Assembly (NCBI RefSeq): GCF_001189845.1
Contig: NZ_LFLZ01000013.1
Location: 96,774-160,773, forward strand
Source of the DNA: Bradyrhizobium tropiciagri
Lineage (GTDB): Bacteria; Pseudomonadota; Alphaproteobacteria; Rhizobiales; Xanthobacteraceae
Direction of reading: 5' to 3'
DNA: 64,000 nt
Part shown: piece by piece, positions 1 through 9,579 of the stretch
Numbering within the stretch: the first letter of the stretch is position 1
Layout: each line of letters starts with the position of its first letter
Translations under genes and position numbers: made by a program
Notes under the pieces: generated by a model
What the model saw: only the letters and a program-made list of their open reading frames with translations
The model's database searches: none
What the model was told of the DNA's origin: nothing

Positions 1-644
1 AACGGATCGCGCGTGTAATAGTTCGTGACGGCGCCCCGGAGAATCCCGGTCACACGATCTTCGGAATCTCGATCGATCCAGACGTCGCACACGCGTCTCG
101 GAAGCACTTCGGAAATGCCGAGCTGACCAAGCGCCAAGCTGTTGAATGCGACCATGTTCGGCTGTTTGGGCGCATAGGCCTGAATGAACACCGGATGCTT
201 GTCGGTCGCCTGGTCGAGCTGCCAACGGTTGGGAAGCGTACCTTCGGGCAGGTCGCGGTAGGACCGGCGGATGTAATAGTGAGCTTCGCCGACCGGCGTG
301 CAGAAGATCCATTCTCCGGGCGGAGTCGACGCCGCGCGAGCTCTTATTCGCGCGATGATATCGTCGTGGGACTGCGCATCGCTCAGATCGACTGCGGCGA
401 TCGTCAGGGCCGCGAAATGCATGGAATGCGGGTGGGTATCGATGAACCCCGGCAGAATTGTCGCCCCCTCAACATCGATACGATCAATGTTGGGCTTCGC
501 CACCTTTTCCAGATCGGCAAGTGTGCCGACGGCCGCTACTTTTCCGTCGCGGACGAAGATGGCTTCCTGGGGCGGCGTCCGAAAATCACAGGTCTGGACC
601 CGCCCGCCATGCATCAGGAATGTGTTTGAATGATTATTCGACAT
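1..644 (-). CDS. Amidohydrolase (YtcJ/NfdA-like), N-terminal part, cut by window edge
   Basis: The reverse strand reads from an ATG at 644 to the window edge without a stop, about 214 residues, so only the N-terminal part is seen. It begins MSNNHSNTFLMHGGRVQTCD and contains DGKVAAVG, then LPGFIDTHPHSMHF, the metal-binding HxH motif on the first strand of the amidohydrolase-3 TIM barrel. YtcJ/NfdA-type proteins hydrolyse amides or formamides in the cytoplasm; the substrate here is unknown. A strong Shine-Dalgarno GGAGGACA directly precedes the ATG. The gene is divergent from a LuxR-type regulator and close to nitrilase and amidase genes, so a shared role in breaking C-N bonds is a reasonable inference. 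Confidence 0.85.
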   Translation of the reverse strand, partial: MSNNHSNTFLMHGGRVQTCDFRTPPQEAIFVRDGKVAAVGTLADLEKVAKPNIDRIDVEGATILPGFIDTHPHSMHFAALTIAAVDLSDAQSHDDIIARIRARAASTPPGEWIFCTPVGEAHYYIRRSYRDLPEGTLPNRWQLDQATDKHPVFIQAYAPKQPNMVAFNSLALGQLGISEVLPRRVCDVWIDRDSEDRVTGILRGAVTNYYTRDP

Positions 645-790
645 GTTGTCCTCCGTTTCCGAAGTCTCGGGCGAACGAGACGTTTTGACGAAACTGCCGG
701 AGCGCCACATGGTTGCCAATCGTCCTTCGGAGTGACGATTGTGCGGTACGAGCGTGCTTTGACGATTGGATGCGGGGGAGGGGAATGATC

Positions 791-1527
791 ATGACCTTTG
801 GGGATGTGAACAGGCGCGCGTCATCGGGAATAACGGAGGAGGCCCACGTCGCCTCGCAGCTCGGCTCAGCTCGTGTGCTCGCTGAAGCGTTGACTTTCTT
901 CGAGCGAACGCTGCCAATTTCGAGCAGTTGTTTCTATTGGATTAATGCGGAGTCCCATGCTGTCCACCTGCAGTTACGTGAGCTGGACGCGGTTTGGCTC
1001 AACGCGTATCGAGAGGAATTTCACCGCTACGATCCGCTGCATCCGCGCCGCTGGCGCGCCGATTGCGGGCGCGTGACGAGCTTCGATGGAACGTTGAGAA
1101 CCACCAACTGCGATATCAGGAACTACATCGACAACTTTCTGCTGCCGCAAAATACCCCGTACCAGGCGGAGATTTATTTCTGGCAGCGTGATCGCATGAT
1201 TGCCGGCATTTCGCTGCTACGAACCAGCGATCTCGGCGCTTTCGGGGCCGACGAAATCCAGTTTATCCAATCGGTCCTGCCACTCGTCGATCTCTCGTTT
1301 TCCCTGTTGCCGGAGGCGCGCTGCCAGACAGCATCGTTCAGAAGCTGACGCAGCGTGAGGCAGAAATCGTGACAATGGTGGCGGCCGGCGGCAGCAACAA
1401 GCTGATCTGCCGCAAGCTCGGGATTGAGCTTCCTACCGTGAAAACTCATCTGAAGAGAATCTTTCAGAAGGCCGGCGTTGGCTCGCGCACCGAACTGATC
1501 AACAAGCTCTACCTGGCCAGTCACTGA
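791..1527 (+). pseudogene. LuxR-family regulator, frameshifted before the HTH
   Basis: The first frame (start at 791 or the adjacent ATG at 785, behind a GGGGAGGGG Shine-Dalgarno) encodes about 185 residues of a GAF/autoinducer-like sensor domain and then hits TGA at 1346-1348. One frame over, 1345-1527 continues LTQREAEIVTMVAAGGSNKL and VKTHLKRIFQKAG, a typical LuxR C-terminal helix-turn-helix ending at TGA 1525-1527. Shifting back one base around 1300-1320 would restore one protein of about 245 residues. So either one base was lost in the gene or in the sequence. Its place beside the nitrilase and amidase genes suggests it regulated them; the signal is unknown. Confidence 0.75.
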
Positions 1528-1620
1528 TCTCGATCCGGCCGCTTTCGATGTCATCCTTGCGGGTGATGTCTTGCCTGTCCGCTTGTCGCTAATCTTCACC
1601 TGAAAAGGGTTGGGGCTACG

Positions 1621-2853
1621 ATGACAGGTACTGCGGATTGCATAGGCGATAGCGTGGTCACGACTACGGAGGCACCCCGTCGCCCTGTGCCGCCCTATCT
1701 CGCGGTGGGATTGTCGACCATCGTGACAGGCATCGGCGCACGCCGTCACATCAGGCGAAATTTGGAAACCATTGAAGAAGCCATTCACGCGGCGATTTCG
1801 GTCTGTGGGATCAATATGCCAGTGAAGCTCATCGCACTTGCGGAAGGAGCGCTGACAGGCTTCACCGACGAGATCTTCGACGTCCCTCATGTTACGGCCG
1901 CCCAAGATCTCTTCATCGACATTCCGGGTGAGGAAACCGAGCATCTGGCCCGTCTCGCCCGACACTACGGGGTCTACATCATTGCGCAGTGCAAGGCGCG
2001 GTGGCCCGAAATCATGCGCGACCGCTTCTTCAATACCCTGTTCGTGATTTCGACGGCGGGGTTGGTGATCCATAAGGCAGCAAAGAACCATGTGTGGTGC
2101 CGTGAGCGAAGCTGCACTCCGCATGACGTCTACGACCGCTGGGTCGAGCATTTCGGAAATGGCCTCGACGCGTTTTTTCCTGTGCTTCGGACGTCGGACA
2201 TCGGCAATATCGGCACCATCTGCTGTTCGGATGGTGAATATCCCGAAGCCGTACGGGCGCTTACATTCAACGGGGCGGAAGTCGTTTACCGTCCGTCGGA
2301 AGCGATGCCGATGACCGGAAGCGGTTATCCCGGTGGCGGCTCCTGGATGATCCAGAATCGCGCCCATGCCGAGTTCAATTCGGTCTTTATGCTGTGTCCC
2401 AATATCGGCCCCGTCTATTTAAGTCCAAGCTCGCAGCACCCGATTGATATTGCGGGCGGCAACAGTCACATCGTCGATTATCGCGGCAACATCCTTTCGT
2501 ATTCCGCGTCCTCGGCGAACACGATGACCTGCGCGGTTATCGACGTCGAGGCGCTACGGCAGTTTCGGGCGATGAACCTGAACAGCAACTGGTTGAAGGA
2601 CCTGAGGACCGAGCTGTTCCGCAAGATGTACGACCGTCCGATTCATCCCTTGAACCTCTGGATGTCGGAGGACCCGGTGCATCATGCGGCGGTCGACGAC
2701 ATCTATCGCCGCAATATTGAGACGTTGTATCGCGATGGCGTCTGGGAGCGGCCTGCGGTCCAGCACGGTGGTGCAGCTTACCAGTCGAGTGATTCTTCGC
2801 CTCCTTGGGAGGCATGGGATAGAGCGAAGTCCTTATGGCTGCCCTGGAACTGA
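1621..2853 (+). CDS. Carbon-nitrogen hydrolase, nitrilase superfamily
   Basis: A 410-residue cytoplasmic hydrolase of the nitrilase fold, acting on a nitrile or amide via a cysteine thioester. The Glu-Lys-Cys catalytic triad can be placed: Glu75 in LALAEGALTG, Lys152 or Lys155 in IHKAAKNH, and Cys202 in GTICCSDGEYPE. The chain is longer than typical single-domain members (about 270-340), with an N-terminal extension and a C-terminal tail ending in a Trp-rich stretch. The start follows about 90 bases of spacer after the regulator, and the stop lies 30 bases before the amidase start, so the two probably form one operon. The substrate cannot be told from sequence. Confidence 0.88.
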   Translation: MTGTADCIGDSVVTTTEAPRRPVPPYLAVGLSTIVTGIGARRHIRRNLETIEEAIHAAISVCGINMPVKLIALAEGALTGFTDEIFDVPHVTAAQDLFIDIPGEETEHLARLARHYGVYIIAQCKARWPEIMRDRFFNTLFVISTAGLVIHKAAKNHVWCRERSCTPHDVYDRWVEHFGNGLDAFFPVLRTSDIGNIGTICCSDGEYPEAVRALTFNGAEVVYRPSEAMPMTGSGYPGGGSWMIQNRAHAEFNSVFMLCPNIGPVYLSPSSQHPIDIAGGNSHIVDYRGNILSYSASSANTMTCAVIDVEALRQFRAMNLNSNWLKDLRTELFRKMYDRPIHPLNLWMSEDPVHHAAVDDIYRRNIETLYRDGVWERPAVQHGGAAYQSSDSSPPWEAWDRAKSLWLPWN

Positions 2854-2883
2854 TCCGTTTGGCGTTTGTTAGGAGCATTTTCG

Positions 2884-4254
2884 ATGAAGCGTGCAGAGTA
2901 TGCGGCGTTTGACGCGATCGGACTAGCTGAGCTCGTGCGGGCGGGCGAGGTGACGGGTGCGGAGGTTGTTTCGGCGGCGCTAGATGCCATCAATCACGTC
3001 AATCCGACCATCAAGGCGATCATCGATCCTGTGGAGCCGGCGTTGTCGTGTGGGATGGTATCAGCCGACGGCCGATTGGCAGGCGTTCCGTTCCTGCTCA
3101 AGGACCTCGGCGTGTTTCGGGCGGGTGCGCGGTCGGAGGCGGGTAGCGGCTTGTGCCGGGACTTTCGGCCACCATTCACGTCGACCCTGGTTGAGCGTTA
3201 CGATCGGGCGGGGCTCATCTCGCTTGGCAGGACCAAGAGTCCGGAGTTCGGCTTCAGTCCGACCACCGAACCGCGACACCATGGGCCAGCTCACAACCCG
3301 TGGAATCTGGCTTACTCGCCTGGTGGATCGAGCGGTGGGGCTGCGGCGGCGGTCGCCGCCGGCTGTGTGCCGGTCGCTCACGCCAACGACGCGGGAGGCT
3401 CAATTCGTATCCCGGCGTCCTGTTGCGGTCTCTTCGGGTTGAAGCCGAGTAGGGGGCGTGTGCCGGTGGGACCAGCTTTTGCGGAGGCTGTCTGTGGGTT
3501 GGGTGCAGATCACGTCGTCTCGCGATCCGTGCGAGATTCGGCACTGATACTCGATCTCACACGGGGCGCGGCTTCGGGAGATCCCTATGGCATTGCAAGG
3601 ACCATCTCGAGTTATCTCGGCCATATCGAGAGACCACTTGAGGAGCTTCGGATCGGTCTTTGGCGCAAACCGTGGTCGGGCGTGGAGTTGGCGCCCGACG
3701 TCGCAAAAGCTTTGCAGGCCGCGGCGAACCTCTGTACGCAGCTCGGTCACCATGTGGAATTCGTCGAGCCCGACTTCGGGGTGCCGTGGGATTCGTTTCT
3801 TGACGCGAATGCCACGATTTGGTGCACCAATCTCGCTGCTCTGATTCAGTTTTTCTCTCGCCTCATGCGCCGTCAGATCGATTCCGAACATCTGGAAGAG
3901 CAAACGCTCGTAGCATACGAGTATGGTAAGCGACGCTTGGCGACCGACATGCTTGCTGCGGCCAATGTCTTCAATGCGGTATCCCGTGCCATCGGTACGG
4001 CGTTCACGCAGTTTGATGTTCTGTTATCGCCTGTCATGACGCGGACGACGCCGCTTCTCGGCCAGTTCGTGAAATTTACCTCCGAAATGAGTGCGACCGA
4101 TTGGTGCCGCTGCATATTCGATCAGCTGCCGTTTACGCCGTTGTTTAACGTCACAGGAGGGACCGCAGCGTCCGTTCCGTTTGGCCAGGATCAGCACGGT
4201 CTACCCATCGGCATCCAGATCGGCGCGACGTCGGGAATGAAGAGGTTCTGTTGA
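2884..4254 (+). CDS. Amidase (amidase-signature family), C-terminus frameshifted
   Basis: Amidase-signature enzyme hydrolysing an amide to acid and ammonia. The Ser-cisSer-Lys triad is present: Lys73 in PFLLKDLG, the GGSSGG motif at 147-152, and nucleophile Ser173 in NDAGGSIRIP. The ATG at 2884 follows TTAGGAG. The reading frame stops early at 4254, after GATSGMKRFC. Moving one base back at about 4235 recovers NEEVLLNLARQFEEAAPWAG and a stop at 4323-4325, the normal amidase C-terminus. About 30 residues are thus replaced by a short wrong tail. The lost base lies in a run of G, so sequencing undercall is possible. It probably works after the nitrilase upstream. Confidence 0.88.
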   Translation: MKRAEYAAFDAIGLAELVRAGEVTGAEVVSAALDAINHVNPTIKAIIDPVEPALSCGMVSADGRLAGVPFLLKDLGVFRAGARSEAGSGLCRDFRPPFTSTLVERYDRAGLISLGRTKSPEFGFSPTTEPRHHGPAHNPWNLAYSPGGSSGGAAAAVAAGCVPVAHANDAGGSIRIPASCCGLFGLKPSRGRVPVGPAFAEAVCGLGADHVVSRSVRDSALILDLTRGAASGDPYGIARTISSYLGHIERPLEELRIGLWRKPWSGVELAPDVAKALQAAANLCTQLGHHVEFVEPDFGVPWDSFLDANATIWCTNLAALIQFFSRLMRRQIDSEHLEEQTLVAYEYGKRRLATDMLAAANVFNAVSRAIGTAFTQFDVLLSPVMTRTTPLLGQFVKFTSEMSATDWCRCIFDQLPFTPLFNVTGGTAASVPFGQDQHGLPIGIQIGATSGMKRFC

Positions 4255-4325
4255 ATCTTGCCCGACAATTTGAAGAAGCCGCGCCTTGGGCGGGTATGCT
4301 TCCGAAGACGCACGTAGCCCATTGA

Positions 4326-4804
4326 CAAGATATTTGGTTCGAGGCCAGCACGTCGTTCTAAGTTGGCCTCCGGCTCGACCCCGGAGTCTGCAGGCGGGAC
4401 GCCAGTAGAGTTGGTTCAAATTAGCCGGGATTGGAGCGGGAGTTTAAATCGTTTGATCCGTTAGAAAGCCGCTTGTGCAAGACGTGTGCACCGGGAAAGC
4501 AAGAAAAATCTCATCATAGCCAAAGCGAGTAGGTGCTCCGCCCGAAAGCCGGCTGCCTCAGTTGATGAAGTCTATCGCCAGTTCCGACGTAGGGCTGATT
4601 GTCGAGTGCCGACGAGGAACCCAGCTTACGGAGGTGAAAGCGCTACTCCCCCAGTCCTTTATCGCGCTTCGCACAGCTCCGCTGGTTGAGCCGGTGAGCG
4701 TCCCAGTGGGAGTTTTCTCATTGCAGCCGTGGCCTTTTATCCGATTTGTTGCGGTAGCAGACCGGTCCGCAGCCGACTGAACTCATTCAAAATTTTGGTT
4801 GCTC
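4326..4804. other. Gap without a clear gene; possible decayed LysR C-terminus
   Basis: About 480 bases lie between the convergent amidase and the ABC ATPase fragment. A plus-strand stretch at 4562-4780 reads LTEVKALLPQSFIALRTAPL followed by PVGVFSLQPWPF, faintly like the C-terminal effector domain of LysR regulators, but with no helix-turn-helix. I see no intact gene, hairpin terminator or transposase. Together with the truncated neighbour this looks like a rearrangement scar. Confidence 0.35.
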
Positions 4805-5848
4805 TTAGAGCCACAAGACCTCCTTCCGATAGTTGAGATCGAGCAGCAACTGGCTCGCCGGGCCTTCGTGGAACGCGGTCCCGCGTTCCAACGCGAAGAC
4901 ACGGTCGGCGAGGGCCAGCACCAGATCGAGATTGTGCTCGACGATTACGATCGAGATCTTCTCGCGCAACCGATCGAATACATTGAACAGATCGAGGATC
5001 ACGGCCGGCGCCAGGCCCTCGAACGGCTCATCCAGCAGCAGCAGCCTGACATTGCCCGACAGGGCGCGCACGACCGCGACCATCTGCTGCTCGTCGCCGG
5101 AGAGGTAATCCGCCGCGACGTCCATGCGCTGCTTCAGCCGCGGGAAGTGATCAAGGATGTCGGCTTCGCTCCAGACCACGCCGCGATTGCCATCGGTGGT
5201 GCGGGCGAGCCGGCCGAGCGACAGGTTCTCGTGCACCGTCATGCCGGCGAACAGGCCGCATTCTTGCGGCACGTGGCCGATGCCGAGCCGCGCGATATCG
5301 GGCGCCGCGAGGCGCGAGATGTCGCGGCCGTCGAAGGCGATGCTGCCCGAAGCCGGCGTCACGAGACCCGCGAGCGTTTTGAGTAGCGTCGACTTGCCGG
5401 CGCCGTTGTGGCCGAGCAGCGCCACGATCTCATGTTCACGCACGTCGAACGTCGCGTCATGCAGGATGTGGCTCTTGCCATCGAAGCTGTTGACGCGATC
5501 GACGCGCAGCAGCTGCGTCGCGTTCATCGCCGTATCGAAGTTGCAGGCGTGCTCGACCGGCGGGATGCCCGAGCCGGTGTAGATCTGCTGAACGCGGCGG
5601 TCGCCGCGCACCGCGGCCGGCGACCCCGTCATCAGCACTTCGCCCTGTTTCATGACCGTGACATTGTGCGAGAAGCCGAGCACCCGATCGATGTCGTGCT
5701 CGACGATCAGGACCGGGACTTTTGTCGCCACCGACTCGATCAGGTTCGACACCCGTTCGCGTTCGGCGGCAGCGAGCCCCGCGAGCGGTTCGTCGAGCAG
5801 CAGCACCTTGGGCTTCGAGCCGAGCGCGATATTTGAGTTTCGCGGGGA
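4805..5848 (-). pseudogene. Truncated LivG-LivF type ABC ATPase (fused)
   Basis: On the minus strand the sequence begins inside a LivG-type ATPase at its Walker B (KVLLLDEPLAGL, then LIVEHDIDRVLGFSHNV). Without a stop it runs into a full LivF-type domain with Walker A GHNGAGKST, signature LSGDEQQM (LSGGEQQM is usual), Walker B LLLLDEPFEGLAP and switch His in VEHNLDL. An in-frame TAA at 5849-5851 lies just upstream, so the first domain's Walker A and signature half are missing. Intact relatives power uptake of branched-chain amino acids or aromatic acids at the inner membrane. The linker shows that the two ATPases were one polypeptide. Loss of half the first domain should abolish function. Confidence 0.82.
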
Positions 5849-5939
5849 TTAAATCATGTCACTGAACGTGGTGTTCTAACTTGTCAGGGTCGAATAGTCC
5901 GGCTGTCGAGCCCGAATGTAAGCCCGCTCGTCAACAGTC

Positions 5940-7127
5940 TCATCCTTTCTGCAAGATGTGTACGAAACCAGCGCTGCCCAGGCCGGCGTTCTGTTGCAGC
6001 CCGGTGCAAGCACCCTCAACCTGGCGGGGACCGGCCCGGCCGCGGAGTTGCCACGTCAGCTCCGCGATCTGGGCCAATCCAGTCGCCCCTAGCGGATGCC
6101 CCTTTGACAAGAGACCACCAGAAGGATTGACGACCATGTCTCCTTCATAGCTGCCGCGGCCCTCGAGGATGAAGCGTTCGATCTCGCCGTCGGAACAAAA
6201 GCCAAGGGCTGAATACATCAGTGCCTCGTTGCTGGTGAAGCAGTCGTGCAGCTCGACGACGTCAATGTCCTTTGGTCCAACTCCGGCAGTCTCGTAAGCT
6301 TTGTCCGCAGCGTCCTTGCCGAGCGCACGGAACATCAGATCCAGTGGGTTGCCTGCAAAATGTTCGCTGCGATCGCTCGTCCATCCAGACCCGATAACAC
6401 GTACATTTGTCGGCAGACCGTGCCGCGCCGCGAATCTGGGGCCGCACAGAACGGCAGCTGCTGCCCCACAGCTCGGTGGGCAGGCGAATAGCTTGCGAAG
6501 GCCTCGGAAGAGCAAGGGGCTCGCGAGGACTTCATCTTCCTGCAGCGGTGTCCGGAACAGCGCATAGGAATTAGCTGCGGCGTGACGGCGCGCCTTAACG
6601 GCAATCTTGGCCAACGCTCGATCGCCGACTCCACACTGGTTCTGCAGCAGCTCGACCTGACAGCCAAAGAGCTGGATCGCCGGTGGTCGTGCGCGGTCGT
6701 TGGTGCTGAGGCTCATCATCTCTGCGACGCGGCTCAGATGCGGGCCGACCGGAGTGGGACGATCGCCGAATACGACATCGAGTGCGCCCGGAGCCATCTG
6801 CTCAAATCCGAGCGCAAGGATACAAGCGTCCGGCTCGTTGCGGACTGCCTCGACAGCAAGCGCAAAGGCGGTTGAGCCACTTGCGCAGTTATTGTTCACG
6901 TTGACGATCGGGATTCCCGTTGCGCCAAGGTGGCCAAGCGCCGCTTGGCCAGCGCAACTATCGCCGTACACGTAACCAGCATAAGCTCGTTGCACGTTGG
7001 CATAGACGACGCCGGCGTCCTCCAGCGCAGCGCCTGCGGCTGCCGCACCCATAAGATCGTAGGTCTGGCCTTGACCGGGCTTGGTGAAGGGGATCATGCC
7101 AACCCCCGCGATCAGGACATCAGTCAT
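5940..7127 (-). CDS. Thiolase-family protein (SCP-x/lipid-transfer type)
   Basis: A 395-residue thiolase-fold protein. The nucleophilic Cys81 sits in NNNCASGS and the second active-site His in GGLLSKGHPLGATG. The canonical second catalytic Cys near the C-terminus is replaced by GLQQNAGLGSAGF, as in SCP-x or lipid-transfer-type thiolases, so synthase, degradative and non-catalytic roles all remain possible. The start lies 11 bases after the stop of the acyl-CoA synthetase, so both are in one minus-strand operon. Activation of an acid to CoA followed by thiolytic chain shortening is the natural reading. The stop is about 90 bases from the truncated ABC ATPase. Confidence 0.88.
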   Translation of the reverse strand: MTDVLIAGVGMIPFTKPGQGQTYDLMGAAAAGAALEDAGVVYANVQRAYAGYVYGDSCAGQAALGHLGATGIPIVNVNNNCASGSTAFALAVEAVRNEPDACILALGFEQMAPGALDVVFGDRPTPVGPHLSRVAEMMSLSTNDRARPPAIQLFGCQVELLQNQCGVGDRALAKIAVKARRHAAANSYALFRTPLQEDEVLASPLLFRGLRKLFACPPSCGAAAAVLCGPRFAARHGLPTNVRVIGSGWTSDRSEHFAGNPLDLMFRALGKDAADKAYETAGVGPKDIDVVELHDCFTSNEALMYSALGFCSDGEIERFILEGRGSYEGDMVVNPSGGLLSKGHPLGATGLAQIAELTWQLRGRAGPRQVEGACTGLQQNAGLGSAGFVHILQKG

Positions 7128-7138
7128 GCTGCTCCACC

Positions 7139-8698
7139 TTAATTCACTGCGCGCGTGCGCCCGTGCCAGTAGGCTGCCCTCAGCTCAGCCTTGAGCACCT
7201 TTCCGGCCGCGCTGCGCGGCAAGTCATCGACAAAATCCACGCTCTTCGGTGCTTTCACGCCGCCAAGAGCCCGCTTGACCAAGGCAATTAATTCGGCCTC
7301 AGTTGCTTTGGCTGCAGTTTTCAGCTGGACTACAGCCTTTACGGCTTCGCCCCACTTTTCATCCGGGACTCCGATAACAGAGCAGTCTTGCACGGCCGGG
7401 TGGCTGGTCAGGATCTGCTCGATCTCGTTAGGAAAGATGTTGAAGCCCCCCGAGATGATCATGTCCTTCTTGCGGTCGACGATCGTGACGTAACCGTGCT
7501 TGTCCATCACGCCGACATCGCCGGTGTGGTGCCAGCCAAACCGGCGGATAGCCGCCGTTGATGCAGGGTCCTTGTAGTAGCCAGGCGTAACGAGAGGCCC
7601 GCACACACAGATCTCGCCGGGGCTGCCACGCGGCTGCTCTGCGCCGTCCTGATCGAGGATGGCGACCTTGTTCCAAACGCCAGGCCGTCCGACGCTGTGC
7701 AGGCGCTCCAGGTCGATTTCGCCGGCTGCGTTCAGATAATCCCATGGTGCTTTGAGGCAGATCGCGGCCGGACATTCCGCCTGACCGAACGTCTCGGACA
7801 GTACCGGCCCGAATACCCTTATGGCTTCCTTCAGCTTCCCCAGAGAGGAGGGGGCCGCCGCCACCAGCAGATGCCGCAACGACCCATAGTCATGTCGGCC
7901 AAGGTCAGGGTGCGCCAGCAACATGTAAAGAACAGTCGGCGGAAGGAAGAGATGCGTGATGCGGTGGTCCTGAATCGCCGCGAGAATGGCGCCGGGATCA
8001 GCCTTTGCCATGATGACGTTGCATCCGCCCCGACTGAAATGCAGGCAGCCGAGAATGCCGGCCGAATGCGTCATCGGAGCCACGACAAGATGCCGCGCGC
8101 CCTCGTAGTAACCGAAGTGGCTCATGAAATTGCTGAACATAGCCGCGATATTGCGATGAGTAATCATCACCCCCTTCGGCTGACCGGTTGTTCCGCCTGT
8201 TGGGAAGATCGCAAACATGTCGTCGGGCGAATATTCGCTGCTGGGGACACCCGCCTGGTCCTGACTCGTCCAGGCCTCGAGCGAGGGGCCAAGCAGGCTC
8301 TCGCCGTCGAGGCAGACTGTGGCGCGCAATTCAGGGACTTCAGAAACGAAGTGTTGCGCGTCCTGTTCGTGGACTTGGCTGAAGAACAGCAGCTCACCGT
8401 CAAAGCGTCGCAGCAGGTCGGCGTTAACGGCCGGCGGATTGCGGGGGTTAAGCGGAAGCCAAATTGCATCGGCGCGCATTAGTCCGATCAGTGTCACGAA
8501 TGCAAGGCTGCTATTTGGCGCCAGGATGCCGATTTTGACGCCCTTGCCAAACCCATGACCTCGAATTGCGGCGGCGAGCAGCCGCCCGCGATGATCGGCC
8601 TCTCGGTAGGTCAACGATCCCCCGCCGGCGAGATCGTGGAAGGCAACGGCGTCCGGATAATAGGCAACGCCCTGATCGAAATGGTCGATGATCCGCAT
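7139..8698 (-). CDS. Acyl-CoA synthetase (AMP-dependent ligase)
   Basis: ANL-superfamily ligase that activates a carboxylic acid via acyl-AMP to the CoA thioester. Visible motifs are the P-loop TGGTTGQPKG, ETFGQAECP at the A5 position, HTGDVGVMDKHGYVTIVDR, ISGGFNIFPNEIE, and the catalytic Lys in PRSAAGKVLKAELR near the C-terminus. The ATG at 8698 gives 519 residues, usual for the family; a GTG at 8713 is an alternative and neither has a strong ribosome-binding site. It is the first gene of the operon with the thiolase and is divergent from a TetR regulator across a promoter with a palindromic operator (8733-8760). Confidence 0.92.
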   Translation of the reverse strand: MRIIDHFDQGVAYYPDAVAFHDLAGGGSLTYREADHRGRLLAAAIRGHGFGKGVKIGILAPNSSLAFVTLIGLMRADAIWLPLNPRNPPAVNADLLRRFDGELLFFSQVHEQDAQHFVSEVPELRATVCLDGESLLGPSLEAWTSQDQAGVPSSEYSPDDMFAIFPTGGTTGQPKGVMITHRNIAAMFSNFMSHFGYYEGARHLVVAPMTHSAGILGCLHFSRGGCNVIMAKADPGAILAAIQDHRITHLFLPPTVLYMLLAHPDLGRHDYGSLRHLLVAAAPSSLGKLKEAIRVFGPVLSETFGQAECPAAICLKAPWDYLNAAGEIDLERLHSVGRPGVWNKVAILDQDGAEQPRGSPGEICVCGPLVTPGYYKDPASTAAIRRFGWHHTGDVGVMDKHGYVTIVDRKKDMIISGGFNIFPNEIEQILTSHPAVQDCSVIGVPDEKWGEAVKAVVQLKTAAKATEAELIALVKRALGGVKAPKSVDFVDDLPRSAAGKVLKAELRAAYWHGRTRAVN

Positions 8699-8732
8699 GG
8701 CTATTCGCTTCACACAGGAGTGGTTCGAGGAA

Positions 8733-8760
8733 TGGTACGATTGACGATATATTTGTACCG
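8733..8760. promoter_or_regulatory. Putative TetR operator, acyl-CoA synthetase promoter
   Basis: Half-sites TGGTACGA (8733-8740) and TTGTACCG (8753-8760) are separated by 12 bases in the divergent region between the synthetase and tetR. A minus-strand TTGACA (8775-8770) lies just outside, so a bound regulator would cover the promoter. The same half-site spacing recurs at 9593-9620. Confidence 0.6.
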
Positions 8761-8839
8761 GATTGGATTTGTCAACTTGGCTCTGGGATGATCGCAGGAT
8801 GTCGCGCTATATCGGGAAACCCAGGTGAGGAGAGATGAG

Positions 8840-9472
8840 ATGAGCCCAAATACGCGCCGGAGCGAAGACCGACAGCTCCGGCGCCACGAGAAGATCCTCG
8901 ATGATCTCGAGGTGATTTTCCTTACCGAGGGCTTCCAGACTCCGACCGTTGACGATCTCTGTGCGCGACTCCGGTGTTCCAAGCGCTCTCTGTACGAAAT
9001 CGGCCGCGGCAAGCCCGAGCTCTTTCTGGTGGTTTTGCGCCGCCTGCTCGATCGGATTCGCCGGCGCGGCATGCGCGCTGCTCTCGAGAATGAAGATCCG
9101 CAGGCCCGTATCCTCGCCTATTTGCAGCCGGGCATCAGCGAGAGCTCCCGAGCGACACAGCAGTTCAACGAGGAATTGCGAGCCTTCGAGCCGGCTCGTC
9201 GGATGCTTGAAGAGCATCAACGGGAGCGGGTTGCAGTGCTACGTGATCTCATTGAGGACGGCATTCGTAAAGGGCACTTCCAGCCGTTGCACGCGCACCT
9301 GGCTGCTGAAGTCTATTTCGCCGCCGCAAGGCTCATCAATCAACCCGAGGTGCTTGCCGCGGCCGGGCTCACGATGAGTGAGGCGTTCGCCGAGCTTCCA
9401 GCTCTCCTCTTCCAGGGTCTGTTCAAACGCGAAAATGCGGCGCCGCGGGGCGAGACGCCGAAAAAGCGCTAA
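8840..9472 (+). CDS. TetR/AcrR-family regulator
   Basis: A 210-residue one-component regulator. The N-terminal helix-turn-helix is visible as TVDDLCARLRCSKRSLYEIGR at about residues 37-57, followed by an all-helical ligand domain. The ATG at 8840 is chosen because GGTGAGGAG lies 8 bases upstream; a GTG at 8825 is less well placed. It is divergent from the acyl-CoA synthetase/thiolase operon and upstream of the cupin/FAH operon. Near-identical palindromes precede both, so it probably represses both and is released by a CoA ester or aromatic intermediate (inference). Confidence 0.88.
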   Translation: MSPNTRRSEDRQLRRHEKILDDLEVIFLTEGFQTPTVDDLCARLRCSKRSLYEIGRGKPELFLVVLRRLLDRIRRRGMRAALENEDPQARILAYLQPGISESSRATQQFNEELRAFEPARRMLEEHQRERVAVLRDLIEDGIRKGHFQPLHAHLAAEVYFAAARLINQPEVLAAAGLTMSEAFAELPALLFQGLFKRENAAPRGETPKKR

Positions 9473-9579
9473 TCGGAAGATACTAGCCCAGAGGCAAAGA
9501 CTGGAAACGTGGTGCCGACTCAAGGGCACTGCACGCTATCGCTGCCGCACGCCTGCAGAACAAAACTTGAGCGAGCTAC

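Noticed and set aside
1174..2367. 397-codon minus-strand frame
   Set aside because: Antisense to the nitrilase gene; no family-like motifs or ribosome-binding site.
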